Made by a program: the position numbers and the translations under genes
Source: Tachypleus tridentatus
Lineage: Eukaryota > Arthropoda > Merostomata > Xiphosura > Limulidae
Reading direction: 5' to 3'
DNA length: 64,000 nt
Assembly: GCF_004210375.1 (NCBI RefSeq)
Contig: NW_027467782.1
Coordinates: forward strand, 30,359,276 to 30,423,275
The notes under the pieces: model-generated
The model's database searches: none
Seen by the model: only the letters and a program-made list of their open reading frames with translations
Told to the model about the DNA's origin: nothing
Part shown: positions 23,291 to 35,870 of the stretch, piece by piece
Numbering within the stretch: position 1 is the first letter of the stretch
Layout: every line of letters starts with the position of its first letter

Positions 23291-23636
23291 TATGTAAGAA
23301 GAAGTAAGATTGTATCAGAAGTATGCCTTATCATGTATGGCTTATGAACTTTTTATAACTGGCTCCAGTATTTCCTTTTATTTTAGTTGTTAATTTGAAT
23401 ACATTGTTTTTATAATAACAGATGTTCTATGTAGCACCAGCCTACAACTGAGTATCTGAAGTGTTCTTTACCTGTTGACAGTATTAAGATCACATACCTG
23501 AAGCATTCTTTTCCTGTCGAGGTGAATATTTCGAGTGATTTTTTACCTGTTAGCAATAATAAAATTAAGTATCTCAACTGTTCTATGGTTAGCATTAATA
23601 TCAAATTTCAGCATACATTTACATAAGAAATGTTAG

Positions 23637-23742
23637 CCCCCAGTGATATAATGGTATGTCTCTGGACTTATGCTGGTAAAAATCAGGTTTTGACACCCAT
23701 GGTGTAGCTTTTTACAAAATAACTAAACAAACAAACAAGAAA
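23637..23742 (+). mobile_element. Short tRNA-derived SINE (family 2/3)
   Basis: It runs from cccccagtgatataatggta, through aaaaatcaggttttgacacc, to gtagctttttacaaaataac with an aaacaaacaaacaag tail. Confidence 0.75.
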
Positions 23743-23858
23743 TATTAATTGATATTATGAAATTGGGCAACACCTCTTCATCTTAAGCTATAATTTGTTC
23801 ATTTATATTTTTCTAGCATTATTAGTTACTGATGTTCACATCTAACCTGTGCTCTAAC

Positions 23859-24071
23859 CTGCCAATAATATCTAAGTTGACTTAACCATATAAAATCATT
23901 TTCAGATGACACTTTGTTTTCTATTAAAGTAGCCAACACATCTCGAGCATGCACATCCAGTACAACCAGACACCCAAGGGTTGTCCTTGTCTGTTGGGGA
24001 AAATTTCCTTTCACTAATGTCACAACTTTTTCTATCTGCCTATTGTTTTGTTCCAAGTATTTATCCAAAGC
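23859..24071 (-). pseudogene. Dynein exon before AAA1, open throughout
   Basis: This 213-bp exon is intact: 71 codons reading [34 protein letters not shown], then [16 protein letters not shown], flanked by a TTTCAG acceptor and a GTTAGA donor. It is the best preserved dynein piece and fixes the family without doubt. Confidence 0.93.
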
Positions 24072-24285
24072 CTGAAATTGTAGTCAATGTAAAAAAAAAA
24101 GTAAATTACTGTAATGCAATGCTAAAATATTTGATTTTGTTGTTCCAGTGTATTTATCTCAAAACCTTATTAAAAGTATTCAAACTGCAAACTACATGTT
24201 TTGAAGAATAACAAAATATTTCAACAGATGTTACATTTACAAACATCATTTTAGTGAAACTTTTAATGTAAAATCAACAACATAC

Positions 24286-24406
24286 TTCTAGTCCATTCTT
24301 TATAGCTTGATGAATGTCTGCTGTCCAGTATGTCTGAGAAACACAGAGAATAGCTTATCCTGGCCATTTCATTACCCACGACTCACGATGAGATTCACAA
24401 TGTGAT
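24286..24406 (-). pseudogene. Dynein exon with nonsense codon
   Basis: The frame reads ESHRESWVMKWPG, then TAA, then AILCVSQTYWTADIHQAIK. Dyneins have Gln after WPG, so a CAA-to-TAA change explains the stop. The next exon (ALDKYLEQ) follows in the normal order. Confidence 0.88.
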
Positions 24407-25735
24407 CTAATAGATATAGATATCACCTATCAAACCATAAAGAGCAAATAATTTATTTTTAATGAATGTACAAGGCATGCTCATTAAGAATATGTAAATT
24501 CCAGTTCCTATGTTATCCTATCAGATTTTGTTAAATATAGTCAAAATATTAATACATGAAACAAAAATATTCAGTAAACATTGCAAAATTAGTAAAATGA
24601 GCCCTGATTTACACATTCTTGTTACTTACAAATGCCTGAAATCCACTATAACTTACATACAATTTTCCTACTTATAAAAGTGAAAAACTTCTGACCTGTG
24701 ATTTAAATAATATTCTCTCACACACATAATAAAATAAATACAAACACAATCTCTTCATATTTTTACCTATCTAGCAAAATACATGATCTATTTACTTTCC
24801 ACACATGGTACCTATAAAAACAAAAAAACATGACTTATTCATAAAGATAACACATCTTAATGTAATACATGACTAGTACATTCTTCTCACATACAAATAT
24901 AATACAAAACAATGATTCCTAATACATATTTTGCCAAAAAATATTGATATAATATTTCTACTCCTACAAAAACTTCGAGTTAGGTACCCTTACAAGGTAT
25001 AAACAGAATAATGAGATACAACATGACAAGTACACTTTTCTTACTCTCTCAAGTACAAAATACATCACATATATTTTGACACACAGGATACAGTAATCCT
25101 TAATTACTTACATATTCTTCTTTCTCAATCTTACAAAACACACACATACACAAATAGCAAGGCTTATAAATTTCTCATGCTTCAAAATGATATAAAAAAT
25201 GTCAGTTTACACACTGATTGTATTGTGCTGAAACATATTCTTTTCAAATAAAATTATAATATAAAAAGAGAATAATTTTTATGTTATTTTTAATTATAAA
25301 TGATAAAAAGATGCATCATTATATATATATATAGAAAAAAATAATTTCCTATTTGCATAATAATATGTATAAATAGCATTATATAAGAGCAATTGTTAAC
25401 TACAAAAGTAATCCAAAACATGTTATTAAATACATTTTTCCTTACTGGTAAAAAAAAAACAAACCATATCTTATGCATTTTTCAAATTGATAATATTTAC
25501 ATACATAATGCATAAACAATATAACTTCTATAATATTCTTACTCACATACATATTTCCAAGATAATCATGACTTAAAATTCTGTTTCTTTGAATAGGTAA
25601 CACTGATAATTGCATGAGTTTGGAAATTCTTCCAGAACTGTGCAAAGATATTAGCACAAAGTCATAAATTCAATTTCAGGTTACTTTCAAATGGAAGGTA
25701 AATGTGAAATTTCAGAATTTTATTAATTTTCATAT
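24407..25735. other. Intronic AT-rich stretch
   Basis: It is unusually rich in short words like acatac, tacttac and cacac, with a (TA)n run near 25320-25333. No exon or transposon was recognised. Confidence 0.4.
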
Positions 25736-26730
25736 TGAGTGCAACAGAAAGCCTGTGGTAGTGTTTGAGTTCAACACACACTTAATATTGTGTATGTCCC
25801 CCTTTTGCTTTAATAACTGCAGACAGTCTTTGACATATTTTTGCAGTATATTTAACAAAAGTATCCTTTAGGATTTTACTCCAAATGTCTCTAATACATT
25901 CCCATAAAGTTTCTTTGGTAGTAGCATTTGATTCATCAAGTTTCTGATTTATCAAATTCCAGATTTATCAAGTTGGTCAAGATTAAGGCTCTGTGGGGAC
26001 CATTGCATCATTTGAGTTACTCCAGCAGCTTCTTCCTTACCTAAACAATTTCTGCATGGGTTGGATAACTATTCAAGGTCATTAGCTTCTTGGTAGTAGA
26101 ATCTTTTAATATGCTAATCACTGATGGTCCATGAGCTGGTCCATTATTTCATCCATTTTGCAAAGGTTTCTTGTTGCATTAGTAGAAAAGCATTCCAAAA
26201 CCATCACACGGTCTCCTCCCATGCTTGATGGTAGGTGTTATGAATTGAGGTAAGTAACTTTCACTTTTCTTCCTTCAGTTATACAATCAATGCTTTGAAC
26301 TAAATATTTCAAACTTGTACTTACCTGTCCATAACACCATTTTCCGATCATCAATAATTCAGTTTTTGTACTTTTTAGCAAATCTCAGTCTCTTGAAAAT
26401 ACTTGGAGATCAAAGTTAATTTTTTTTAACAGCTATACAATTGAATGTACTTTTCTATCATTTAGCACATGGTCTTTATCTCATGCATGAGGTCAATAGC
26501 AGTCTTTTTTCTGTTGCAAATGCTGCATAAACAAAACACACAAGTGTCATTGTGTTAAGGTATTCTGCCTCTTCCTTTTCTATTTTCAAATTTATTTATC
26601 TCAGTTTCATGATCTGGGGTGTACTTGACAGTGTTTGGGAACATTTGAAGCCTGCAGCCAATTATCAGGGTAATCCAACCAGCATTATGTAAAGCTTTTA
26701 TTAAAATCTCTACTCTACTGACAATTATTT
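25736..26730 (-). pseudogene. Tc1-like transposase remnant
   Basis: The clearest minus-strand part (about 25980-25770) reads NQ(K)L then NATTKETLWECIRDIWSK, ILKDTFVKYTAKICQRLSAV and IKAKGGHTQY, the standard end of Tc1/mariner-superfamily transposases of the Tc1 branch. Just upstream, GKKEAAGV with MMQW and PQSLDLDQL corresponds to the region of the final catalytic Glu (PDLNPIE). Earlier sequence to about 26300 has GGDRVMVLECFSTNATR-like traces. Many stops and shifts are present. The upstream limit is uncertain and no terminal inverted repeats were identified. Confidence 0.75.
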
Positions 26731-27499
26731 ATACTTGTTGGGCCATGGCATGACAACAAAATTTAATATATAGTATTAAACACTGTTTTTATCAAGGTTT
26801 AGTTGTGGAGTGCTATTCAATTAACTTATTTTAGCATATCCCAAATTTGATCAGTATGTTCATTCAAGCAGAAACATTATTACATGCCCTTGGTACAAGT
26901 ATATTGAAATTCTAAAGAATGATAAGTATTCTCAACAAGGCTCATTCAATTTTGAACAGAGACCAGTGAAGCATTGCCATAGCATTGAAATTCATATTTT
27001 GTTATGGCATAAAAGAATTAGTCCTATAAAACAGTAAGAATAAGAAAATATTTTCTTGTTCTAACACATGTACATGTTATTGTATGTAAGTACAGAACCT
27101 AAAGAAACTTACTTTGTGAATGCTATCTTTCATAATCCCTTCTAACTGTAAAAGCCATTTCTCTACCTGTCCTCAAGCACAAGAGGTAGATATTGTTTCT
27201 GTCAACTCTTCTCACCCTCACTGCTCTCCATATGAGTTATGTCCAGATAATCTGTAAAGTTTATTCTTTTTATAATCTGAGACTGGGCCTTAAAAGATTA
27301 TACATAGAGTTTGCTGTTTGTTACATCTTTGCACTTGTGTAGAAAAATGTTTACATTTATCAGGCAGGCAGTAGTATGGCCTATGTAGGAATGGCTAGAA
27401 TTGTTCATAAATATGGAATTTTAAATATCTTTACAATAGGTCATAGAACTTTACAATAGCAATAGTGTTACCTTTAATAACAAACATAAGTAATGATCA
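26731..27499. other. Intronic stretch
   Basis: No supported feature. Confidence 0.35.
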
Positions 27500-30470
27500 A
27501 GTCATAAGTTCTGGAAGTGTCTGTAAATATTACAATAAAAAGTCAGTCAAAGAGGTGCCACAAGGGCCCATAATAAAAATCATGGAGGTGTGGCAAAAGC
27601 ACAGATGCATAGACTCCCCAGGAGAGAGCTCGCTCATCTGAAAACCCAAAGTCAATAAACTATTCCATGGGGCAGAACAAAGTCTGGTCAAGATATATGG
27701 CCTGCATTGAGGTTTACAACATATAGTACATGACAGACAATAAGGCAAGTGTATTGAGAAGTGACACAAGAAAAAGAAGGTATAGGGTTTGAAAACAAAG
27801 AGTCCTGGATCTGATACTTTTCTGACACTTGATATAAGATACGACTGTGAAGTTTAAAGAGGGAACCGTAACTAAATGATCCAACAGGAGGGATAGAAAA
27901 TGGGAACTTGCCCAAAGTACTGCCAAAAGTTTGAGTACATTAAGCTGAAGTCAAGATACATCCTTGATCAGAGTGTTCAACATAAGGTTGTCATTCAGAG
28001 ATGCCTCTCTTCCTAGTAAGAATATATTGGTGAAAAAGGCATAAGAAAAATTTGGGTGGAAGTAGGTGCACATTTATAGTGGTATCGAAGTGGTAGACAG
28101 CCACTCAAAAATGTCTGTGAGAAGAGAAACAGTAGGTTCAAAGGTTCCTGTGATTCATTACACTGGTTGCACAAGGGCATTCAGAGATGGTTGATATGAG
28201 CATGGCCCAGTAGAATAAACAGTTTCAGGAAAGCTATAGTTACTAAAGACAATAGAGTCTCTCAGGCAACACGAGTAGGACAGACTCACATCCCAGTGAG
28301 AGAATGTTCCATCATTTGCAGATAGACAGGGTAAGATTCAGCCCAGCTGAGAAAGAAGTTGAAAAAATACTCCCAGAAAAACAAGGTATTTGATGGGATA
28401 AGAAAGAACTTAGAAGTCTTGGCAAGCCATCCTACAAAGACAGTTTCCTACAGAAGGAAAGTATGAAGGTAAGACTTCTCCTGTTAATGGGACAGAAGAA
28501 GCCAATCATTCATGCAATAATGAAAATCATAGAGCAAGTTCTTTCAGATGGTACACAAAAACCTTGACTGTTCTGTTAAAGACATAGGAGGTCAATGCAA
28601 TGCTAAAAAGAAAAAAGGATCGCTGAACTGGAAGGAATGATTTCAAGAAACAAATTTGAAATATTTTTAAGACTCAGAATTGGGAATATGAAGAAACATA
28701 TCTGAGATGCCACTCTTGCTCATCCAAAGTCCAAGGAAAAAGAACCAACAAAGAGTAAAGAAATTTTCCATGCAAAGTGGAAAGGTAGATTACCAGCCTC
28801 CAGTCCCCAGTTTTATTGGGGACCACAAACAGGTGAAAGTAAGACCCTCTCTATGACTTGTTTGTGCAATAGATCTGGCACAGTGACTTCCAGATATTGA
28901 AGATAGATGTAATTTGAGAGAGAAGTGAAGGGACAGTCCATGAAAGCTAACAAGTATGACCCATCTAACTGCAGATAGTTGTTAACAAAGATGTGCATAT
29001 CACAAAGACCAGCCCCATGACAACTGAATCTGCTCCATTGTCATTGATGAATCCAGAAAGTCTGACACTAGGCTGAAGAGTATTGAGCAAAAGGATAAGA
29101 TAGGAAAAGGGGTAAAAATATAGGAAGTGGGAGGAGTATAATGATCCAAGTAAACAGGGAAAGAGTAGTAGTACAGACTATGGCAGAAAGGAGAAGAGAA
29201 CAGGAATTGCCTGAAAATTCAAGTAGGGCTCGATGAATTGTCTCTTACATGAAGTGAAGAGAGGAAAGGTAATAAAACACAGAAAGTAGTATTAAGCAAA
29301 GACAAGAGAACTAAGCACTGGAGAGTGAAATCGACCTTAGTGGCCTTGCTCCCAAACAGGCAAAAGAGATTTCAAGGTCTATGACTCTAGAAGGAGGAAG
29401 TTCAGTTAACTGTAGGCCATGATAAAGGAATTAGAAAGCAAGAAGGACAAGGAATAAGATCACTGGCATGAATTGTCTCTTACATGAAGTGAAGAGAGGA
29501 AAGGTAATAAAACACAGAAAGTAGTATTAAGCAAATACAAGAGAACTAAGCACTGGAGAGTGAAATCGACTTCAGTGGGCTTGCTCCCAAACAGGCAAAA
29601 GAGATTTCAAGGTCTATGACTCTAGAAGGAGGAAGTTCAGTTAACTGTAGGCCATGATAAAGGAATTAGAAAGCAAGAAGGACAAGAAATAAGATCACTG
29701 GCATAGGGTAGATCTATAAAGGAAGCAATATTAACATCATTATCAGAAGATGGGAAAAGAATCAAAATTATTTAAGTTGGGAGTTGTGACGTAGAGAATG
29801 GGAAATATAGTAAGACAATGGAATGAGAGATAGAGTGATAAGGTCCAAATAGCATGAGGATGTCTGAAAATTCTCCTCAACAACAAGAGAGGTTCTCAAA
29901 GCATAACCAGAAGGGGGAGACAAACAGTAAAAGTTGTCTTTCTCATCATATTCCTTCTCAGAATGAGGGAAATAATTCTTGGCTGCATAATAAAACCTAC
30001 TACCCTATGCACAATGGCTATCATGCCATTTATGTTTAACATGTCTTCAGTAGCCAAATTAGGAAATTGACTATTGCAAGGTTATTCCTCATCTCAGCAG
30101 ATGCCAAAGTTGCATGAACTTGAAAGTTCATAGTTTGATAAACTAAAGAAAACAAAGTTCCTTTATTAGATTGCAAACCTCTGTAAGTTATGAATACAAC
30201 AAAATACATCAAATACACACAGTGCTAAGGAAGATTAATGAAGAATCTCAGTGGAAAATCTCAGTGCACAGGAAGGTTATGTCATGCTCATATTAGTGGA
30301 GGGCTTTTATTACATAATAACATCATTATGTAATGGTGAAAATCATGAGAAATCTAGTGAGTGTTGGTTGAAGTTGTCTAAAGAATTGTGGAATGCAAAT
30401 CTCTCAGGCAGATGCACAATAAAGATTGCTTTCTGTGTGAAGAGGTAGGTATGGTCTCAGAAGTAAGACA
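27500..30470 (-). pseudogene. DIRS-like retrotransposon remnant 1
   Basis: Read from high to low coordinates, the order fits a DIRS element. A gag-like zone lies at about 30020-29200 (SPPSGYALRTSLVVEENF, LPPSRVIDLEISFACLGAR). A reverse transcriptase trace at about 29000-28700 has KTGDWRLVIYLSTLH. An RNase H trace at about 27926-27700 has NFTVVSYIKCQ and RSRTLCFQT, the region that reads (S/T)DNxTVVxYIN in DIRS RNase H. The 30236-30470 stretch is related to 51000-51240 and may be terminal. Stops and shifts abound. DIRS elements integrate with a tyrosine recombinase; I did not find that domain in this copy. Confidence 0.65.
29229..29698. repeat. Tandem duplication of 235 bp inside DIRS remnant 1
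   Basis: Two nearly identical units (29229-29463 and 29464-29698) each begin near gaattgtctcttacatgaag and contain gcactggagagtgaaatcga. Only a few base changes separate them (for example caaagac/caaatac), so the duplication is much younger than the element that carries it. Confidence 0.93.
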
Positions 30471-30479
30471 TTTTTATAT

Positions 30480-31229
30480 TAATGAATGTATTATTGTGAA
30501 AAGTGTGAACTATCTAAAATATTTATCAGTGTTAATATAATACAATTCAGAAAATGATGGTTTAATTAAACACAAGTGCAATAATAATGTGAATTTACTG
30601 AGCTTATTTGGAAATATGCAATCCACTTTGTTGATTTTAAAAGTAAAATATACACAAAACTTTACTTAAAACACATTGATAATAGCAAAACAATTGTGTC
30701 ATTAACTGAAATGTTGTGGAAAGCAAAATATAATTTAAAACTAAGCAATTACACAAGAAAAAGTGGAGTGGTCCACAAATGGCATCTAGCACATGAGTGG
30801 CATGTGCATTTATGTTAGCAATTTGCTTACAGATGTGAAATGTGAAAGTTGGAGTAAAAGTTAGCAATGAAGTGGATGTAAGGAGGGGTGTTCAGTAACA
30901 GTTGGCCAGACTTCTATAAAAATTATATATCAGTGGTGAAGTGAAGGTGACAACAGCTGAGTGCTTAGCAGGACATATTAACGTTATAAAATATAAACAA
31001 ATAAAAAAAACAATTAACTATTTTGTTTATTTGATTTATATGTGTATATATCTTTATTTAAGTTAGGTAGTGAAAATTTATTACCATTTTGTTTTCTTGA
31101 ATATTTTTATAGATACTTTTTTAAATTTATGATGGGGAACGTCCCAGAGGTGAAAACTGCCATTGAGTATACTAAAGTTATCTTCTGAATGAGATTAAAC
31201 AGTTTCAACAAAAAGGACTGCAATTTTAC
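30480..31229. other. Intronic AT-rich stretch
   Basis: No gene seen. A short segment at 30880-30965 (cagtggtgaagtgaaggtg) may be another worn terminal-repeat fragment. Confidence 0.35.
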
Positions 31230-31357
31230 CTTTTGAATCAGTTCCACCAACTCACTGGATTTCTTTAGTTTCTCTAAATTTTTTCAACAAAGAGAACTGC
31301 CAGTACATGTCTGTCTAAAACAGCAGCTTTCATGGTGTCTCTCCAGTTGTGAATCAT
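31230..31357 (-). pseudogene. Dynein exon: linker region with frameshift
   Basis: The frame begins IHNWRDTMKAAVLDRHVLAV. After a one-base loss next to an A/T run it resumes as LEKLKKSSELVELIQK up to the donor GTAAAA. The family usually reads (K/R)xLEKLxKxxELLELIQK here. The acceptor is ATACAG. Confidence 0.87.
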
Positions 31358-31816
31358 CTGTATTGTATGATAAGAGTATTAAGATGATGTAATTATTCAA
31401 ACAATTATATAAAAAAACATCTAAGATGTTGGAACACATTTAAAGTTTAAATGTACCACAAAATTATTTAAAAGGTGGTGCTACCGTAACAATAGATTTA
31501 AACAAATAAAAATATGTTTTCTATTTGTATTTCTTTCCTGTATGGAACGTTTTTAATAACTGCATTTTATTTTTATCACAACTACATTTTTCTATTTCAA
31601 CTAATAAGTATAAGAAGATAATTGAATTACACAAAGCACTAATAATTATATTTGATGTTTAAAATACTAAGCTATATACATAAATATGTATATAAAGAGA
31701 ATAAAAAAGTCAGAAATAAAACAATAATATATAAATTGTCTTCACACAAGCAATAAAATACTACTTATACAAATTCTAAAACACTGAGGAAATATTAAAA
31801 TAGTTGTAGTGCATAC
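31358..31816. other. Intron between dynein exons
   Basis: AT-rich with no features. The flanking exons encode nearly adjacent parts of the dynein linker. Confidence 0.4.
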
Positions 31817-31947
31817 CTTCCCTCCTCTGGCATTTGAGCCATAATATCAGGGAACTAAAGATTGGCTCTAAATATAGCCATGTAGCTTGAACTTTTAACC
31901 ACTCATCAATTATCTCTCCTAACATCAACAACTTGTGTTCCCACTCT
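31817..31947 (-). pseudogene. Dynein exon: linker region with frameshift
   Basis: It encodes [20 protein letters not shown] and [12 protein letters not shown], where dyneins continue [11 protein letters not shown]. One base is missing at TCCCTGAT, so the later codons ([11 protein letters not shown]) lie in another frame. Acceptor TTACAG and donor GTATGC are present. Confidence 0.9.
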
Positions 31948-32832
31948 CTGTAAAAATGAAAAATAAAAAAGTGAAAATACTTCACAATTTGAAATATATA
32001 GTATATGAAATATAAAGGTATATATAGTGTTTATCATAAAATAAAAGTAATATTTAACAAAGAAAAAATTATTAGAATATAATTAATTTGATAAAAATAT
32101 TTTATCAAACCTTTTTTTATATTTATGAAACATTACCTTTAAGTTTTTCTAAAAACACAGTAAACATTACTCCTTAGTATAACACGTTTCTTTTACACTA
32201 TCATTTCAAACATAGTCCTTTTGGATTTTTTTCATGTATATATCTATCTTTATGTGTATTTGTCTTTAAGAAAACAATACACACACATACACATGTATAT
32301 GATTATATCTGTACTTAAAAAAAATTGAGAATGACCATCAACTATGTTACAAAAAAAAATTAATTTTTTGCAGCTTACTTTAACCACAAATAGAGTTAGC
32401 TAGCATTCCTGTCAAATGAAATGCATGTGTATCAACATAAAACTAATTTATTCGTTGTGGGCCTGGACTATTAATGAAATATCCAGTTCCAGACAAGAAA
32501 GAAGACTGAATATTGTTTGTGAGTTTGTAAAATTTTAGTATATAAATAATTATTTCTCATAATTATTTTTAATAACTGTTATTATAAATTGTATTGTTTT
32601 TTTGTATATCAAAATTGGTTTGTGTTAAGAAACTTGTGTGTATTAATCCTGTTGGCAAATATTGTAAATTTAATACATTGTGACATTTAATTATCTTCTA
32701 AATTAAAATTAAAATGTCTAGTTATTTGAAATCGTAATATGTAATGTATGTGACGTAATTAGTTGTAGACTAATAGATAAATTATAATATGTAACATACG
32801 TAATAAATGTCAATATTATTTTCATTTTTTAC
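31948..32832. other. Intron lacking expected dynein exons
   Basis: In dyneins about 100 or more residues separate the exons on either side of this 885-bp gap. No coding trace of them was seen in either strand by eye, so those exons appear lost or unrecognisable. Confidence 0.45.
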
Positions 32833-32911
32833 CTTAGAGTTCATCAACTCCTGAGTGCTTTTTGGAATGGTTAAAGCTTTATCTACAATGTGTTTGTACT
32901 CATCACAAATC
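32833..32911 (-). pseudogene. Dynein exon: tail, ICDEY motif
   Basis: This 79-bp exon encodes (R)ICDEYKHIVDKALTIPKS and TQELMNSK, a conserved tail block (typically ICxEYxxIxxKAL..P..T.ELM.L). It is open, joins in phase to the exon at 34854-35065 and has normal splice sites. Confidence 0.9.
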
Positions 32912-33249
32912 CTACAAGATAAAAACTTATACATGTAATGCCATGTTAGTTAAAATTAAATAAAAGTAGGCATTTATGAAGAAAACTCAAAAACTGCATG
33001 TTAAATATATAGAGCAATCAAACAATTTCTCTTAAGTGTTTAGTTTTTCACATCTGTATAATTAAAGTGTGTTTTCTTTAACAATAAATCATTACTTCTT
33101 GGTGTTCTTGTGTGTCAATCATATGTGCAAACACAGGTATCTTAACCTTTAGTGAATACAGTGTACACAGTGTAACATGTGGTTTCATACATTTACTGCT
33201 ACAGTAATTATATCTCATACACTAAGCCAATAATGTACAGTGACTTCTA

Positions 33250-33700
33250 TTGCTTACTTGTGTCAAAGAGGCATTAAAAACAGGAAGTTCAATTCCAATA
33301 GCTGTTCAGCAAACTTATTCCTTTCAGCAACCATCCTATTCAAAAAATCCTCCACAATAAGCAGTTTGAATATTCCAACTGGAACAGCCTCTTGTAGCAA
33401 ACCTGTAACCAGTTGAGGCTATGCAATAAAATAAATATTAGTTGGACTGATACATTTAGCTTGAACAATCAGCCACCTGTCAGTTTATACCAGTATTCCA
33501 GTGCACTGTCAGTGTCTGGGTTATTGTATCTGCCATGGATGAAGCAGTTTGAAAAAAAAACCTAGTATTTACACTCCAGTCCTCTTGAATCATCAGGCTC
33601 ACAAGGTTCATAATTACTACCTACTTCATCCTCTTCAAATGACTGTGCATTGGAATTTTGTAAATTACTTGCAGTTTCATTCAGAGTAAAACTCTAAACA
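33250..33700 (-). pseudogene. Possible piggyBac-like transposase amino-terminal fragment
   Basis: An acidic stretch (NSNAQSFEEDEVGSNYEPCE, about 33690-33570) is followed by VPVGIFKLLIVEDFLNRMVA and ERNKFAEQ (about 33390-33290). This recalls the acidic start and the (F/L)F.DE.L..IV.ETN.YA block of piggyBac transposases. Stops occur between the parts. It lies in a dynein intron and is not needed to join the dynein exons on either side. The call is tentative because catalytic Asp residues are not visible. Confidence 0.4.
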
Positions 33701-34853
33701 ACTTTGCTATCTTGTTGCCATAATAGTAATCAAAACAAGGCACTGCAGAAATCTCAGGTCATGTGAACTGAAATTTTAGTAAAAAAATACTTTCTACTAA
33801 TTGAAAGAGGGAAACACACATGCATGATCATTGTACAATACTAAAGGACTGTTTATCTGTTTGCTTACACACAGTTATAGCATCTTTGCTGATTGATGTG
33901 TTAACACATCATTAGTGCCTGATTAATAGAAATGACTCATTAGTACTTCATTGGTGATGAACATGTTAATCCAACAATAATAGTAAGGCTTTTCTCAATT
34001 GTACAGAATTTCCAGTCATCGTGTAAGTCTAATATTTTGTTTATTAGGGTGAAAACCTGAAGGTGAAGAATAGAAGTGATATAAATAAACAAACGAAAAT
34101 GGTTATAGTTATTACCATGAAATAAGACTTTATTAGTTAAAAGAAGTTTCAGTTCTATATCAACAAAAATCATAAATAGCAAGAGTACTACAAATGACTC
34201 AATACAATCTAATGATTTTAGGATTTCATTTTCTAGTTCATTGATTTACAACAGTAAGTATATTTTACAATTTTTTTATACTGGTTGACTTTCATTAAGG
34301 CATTTTATTTTAATTATGATCTGTAATAACTGATGTAGTTCTAAACTAGTTGGCTTTTGACTATAACATACATAATTTTTGTAAGGGTCAGATATGTTTT
34401 AAAATTGTCTTTCACAAATTATCAGTGTTACCTTTTAGCTCTTCTGAATATTTGTAGAGAATAATAACCCAATAAACAATAGATTCTTACTTCCTTCTAT
34501 ATATACTTCCTTCTGTTTAATAGATTTTACAAAAATACAACTTAACAACTTATGAATCATTTTTTTATTTGTTATCTTTTTTATGTCAGGATAGGTTATC
34601 AACTTTAAAATATTTTAATAAATTTATAAAATGACTATTGTCAAGTAGATAAGATAATATATTAGATGACATAACTGTGAAGGTACTTATTAGTGTAAAT
34701 TAATATTTACTGTGCAATAAAAAATGCTACACACTTTTTAAATTAACAGTATGTATCTAATACCCTCTCATTTTATGCTTTTTGTTGATAAACTGATTAG
34801 ATTAGAATTTATAACATTAAAAAAGTCTGTGCTTAAATTTTTTATGGTGTTAC
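33701..34853. other. Intronic AT-rich stretch
   Basis: No supported gene or repeat. Confidence 0.35.
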
Positions 34854-35065
34854 CTTTTACTTTCTTCCTGGTGCTCATTTGAGATGTTATTCAATAACTT
34901 TTCCAAAAGGATCTCTGTTTGGCTAGCTAAAGACTCATAAAGTTCCCGAAAATCCAACTGGAACATTCCGAGATCAACAATTTTGTCTGCAGTGTACATA
35001 AATTTGTTGATCCAGGATTTATACTCATAAACCTGTTTTCTCCATACTTCAAAGCTGCTCTCACT
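34854..35065 (-). pseudogene. Dynein exon: tail, open throughout
   Basis: This 212-bp exon encodes SSFEVWRKQVYEYKSWINKF, VDLGMFQLDFRELYESLASQ and TEILLEKLLNNISNEHQEES, typical dynein tail sequence. Splice sites are good (TTAG acceptor, GTAACA donor), and phase 2 joins it to the ICDEY exon. Confidence 0.9.
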
Positions 35066-35720
35066 CTAACATATTAAACAGTGATTTTTTCAGTCTAATG
35101 AAGATGCATTATTGGGAAATAAAAAAATAATAAACTAAAAAATACATAAAAAATGTTATCATAAAACTGTATTTGAACAAAATTTACAGGTTTAAAACAT
35201 ATTTTAGGATAGCAAAAACTATTTTAAAATTAGGACCTCCTTCTTTTCTTTACTAACATCTCTAACTGAACACTTCAATGAATGAAGTTCTTAAAAATAA
35301 GTTCAAACAGTGTTAGGTAGTGCAAATCAAAGACCTGCATATCACATAACAAGGTTCTTGAAATTTCAGTGGAAAAAAACTAGAAGGTTTCGATGGAAAA
35401 ATTTAATATCTAATAAACTTAATAAAATATCAAATTAAAAGTATTCATATATGTCTAATAATGTAAATGAAGAGAATTTATCTTTACAGGAAAACTTTGC
35501 AAAAAAAGCAAAAAAAAAGCATGTATATGACTTATTGCATAAGTTTTACTATATCAAAGAAAGAAAAATAGTTTTTTGAATCAATAATAAAAGTGAGTTT
35601 GGTAAACCTTAGACACAGAATTATAAATTCAAAATGCAAAAAAATTATTTTTTTAAAGTTCAGAAGTTGACATTTTTCATACACTGAAAATGTATTATAA
35701 ATAGGTACTTACTTCGTCTT
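35066..35720. other. Intronic AT-rich stretch
   Basis: No supported feature. Confidence 0.35.
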
Positions 35721-35741
35721 ACATAAAGCTATCTCAACCTT

Positions 35742-35870
35742 TTTCTGCCCTCTAAGCATTGTAAAACATTTTCATGATCAGCCTGCCAGTTAATATACTT
35801 CACCAATTTCACATGATACCTCAACATGTACATATCATGTGAATACTCTCCACTAATTTTTTGCATCACC
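35742..35870 (-). repeat. DIRS terminal inverted repeat, left
   Basis: On the minus strand it contains attcacatgatatgtacatg and caatgcttagagggcagaaa, matching the right end at 40776-40905. Confidence 0.7.

Noticed and set aside
33250-33420. Alternative (mutually exclusive) dynein exon
   Set aside because: VPVGIFKLLIVEDFLNRMVA superficially aligns with the dynein block DLGMFQLDF, but the flanking exons already join in phase without it, and it fits a piggyBac-like fragment better.
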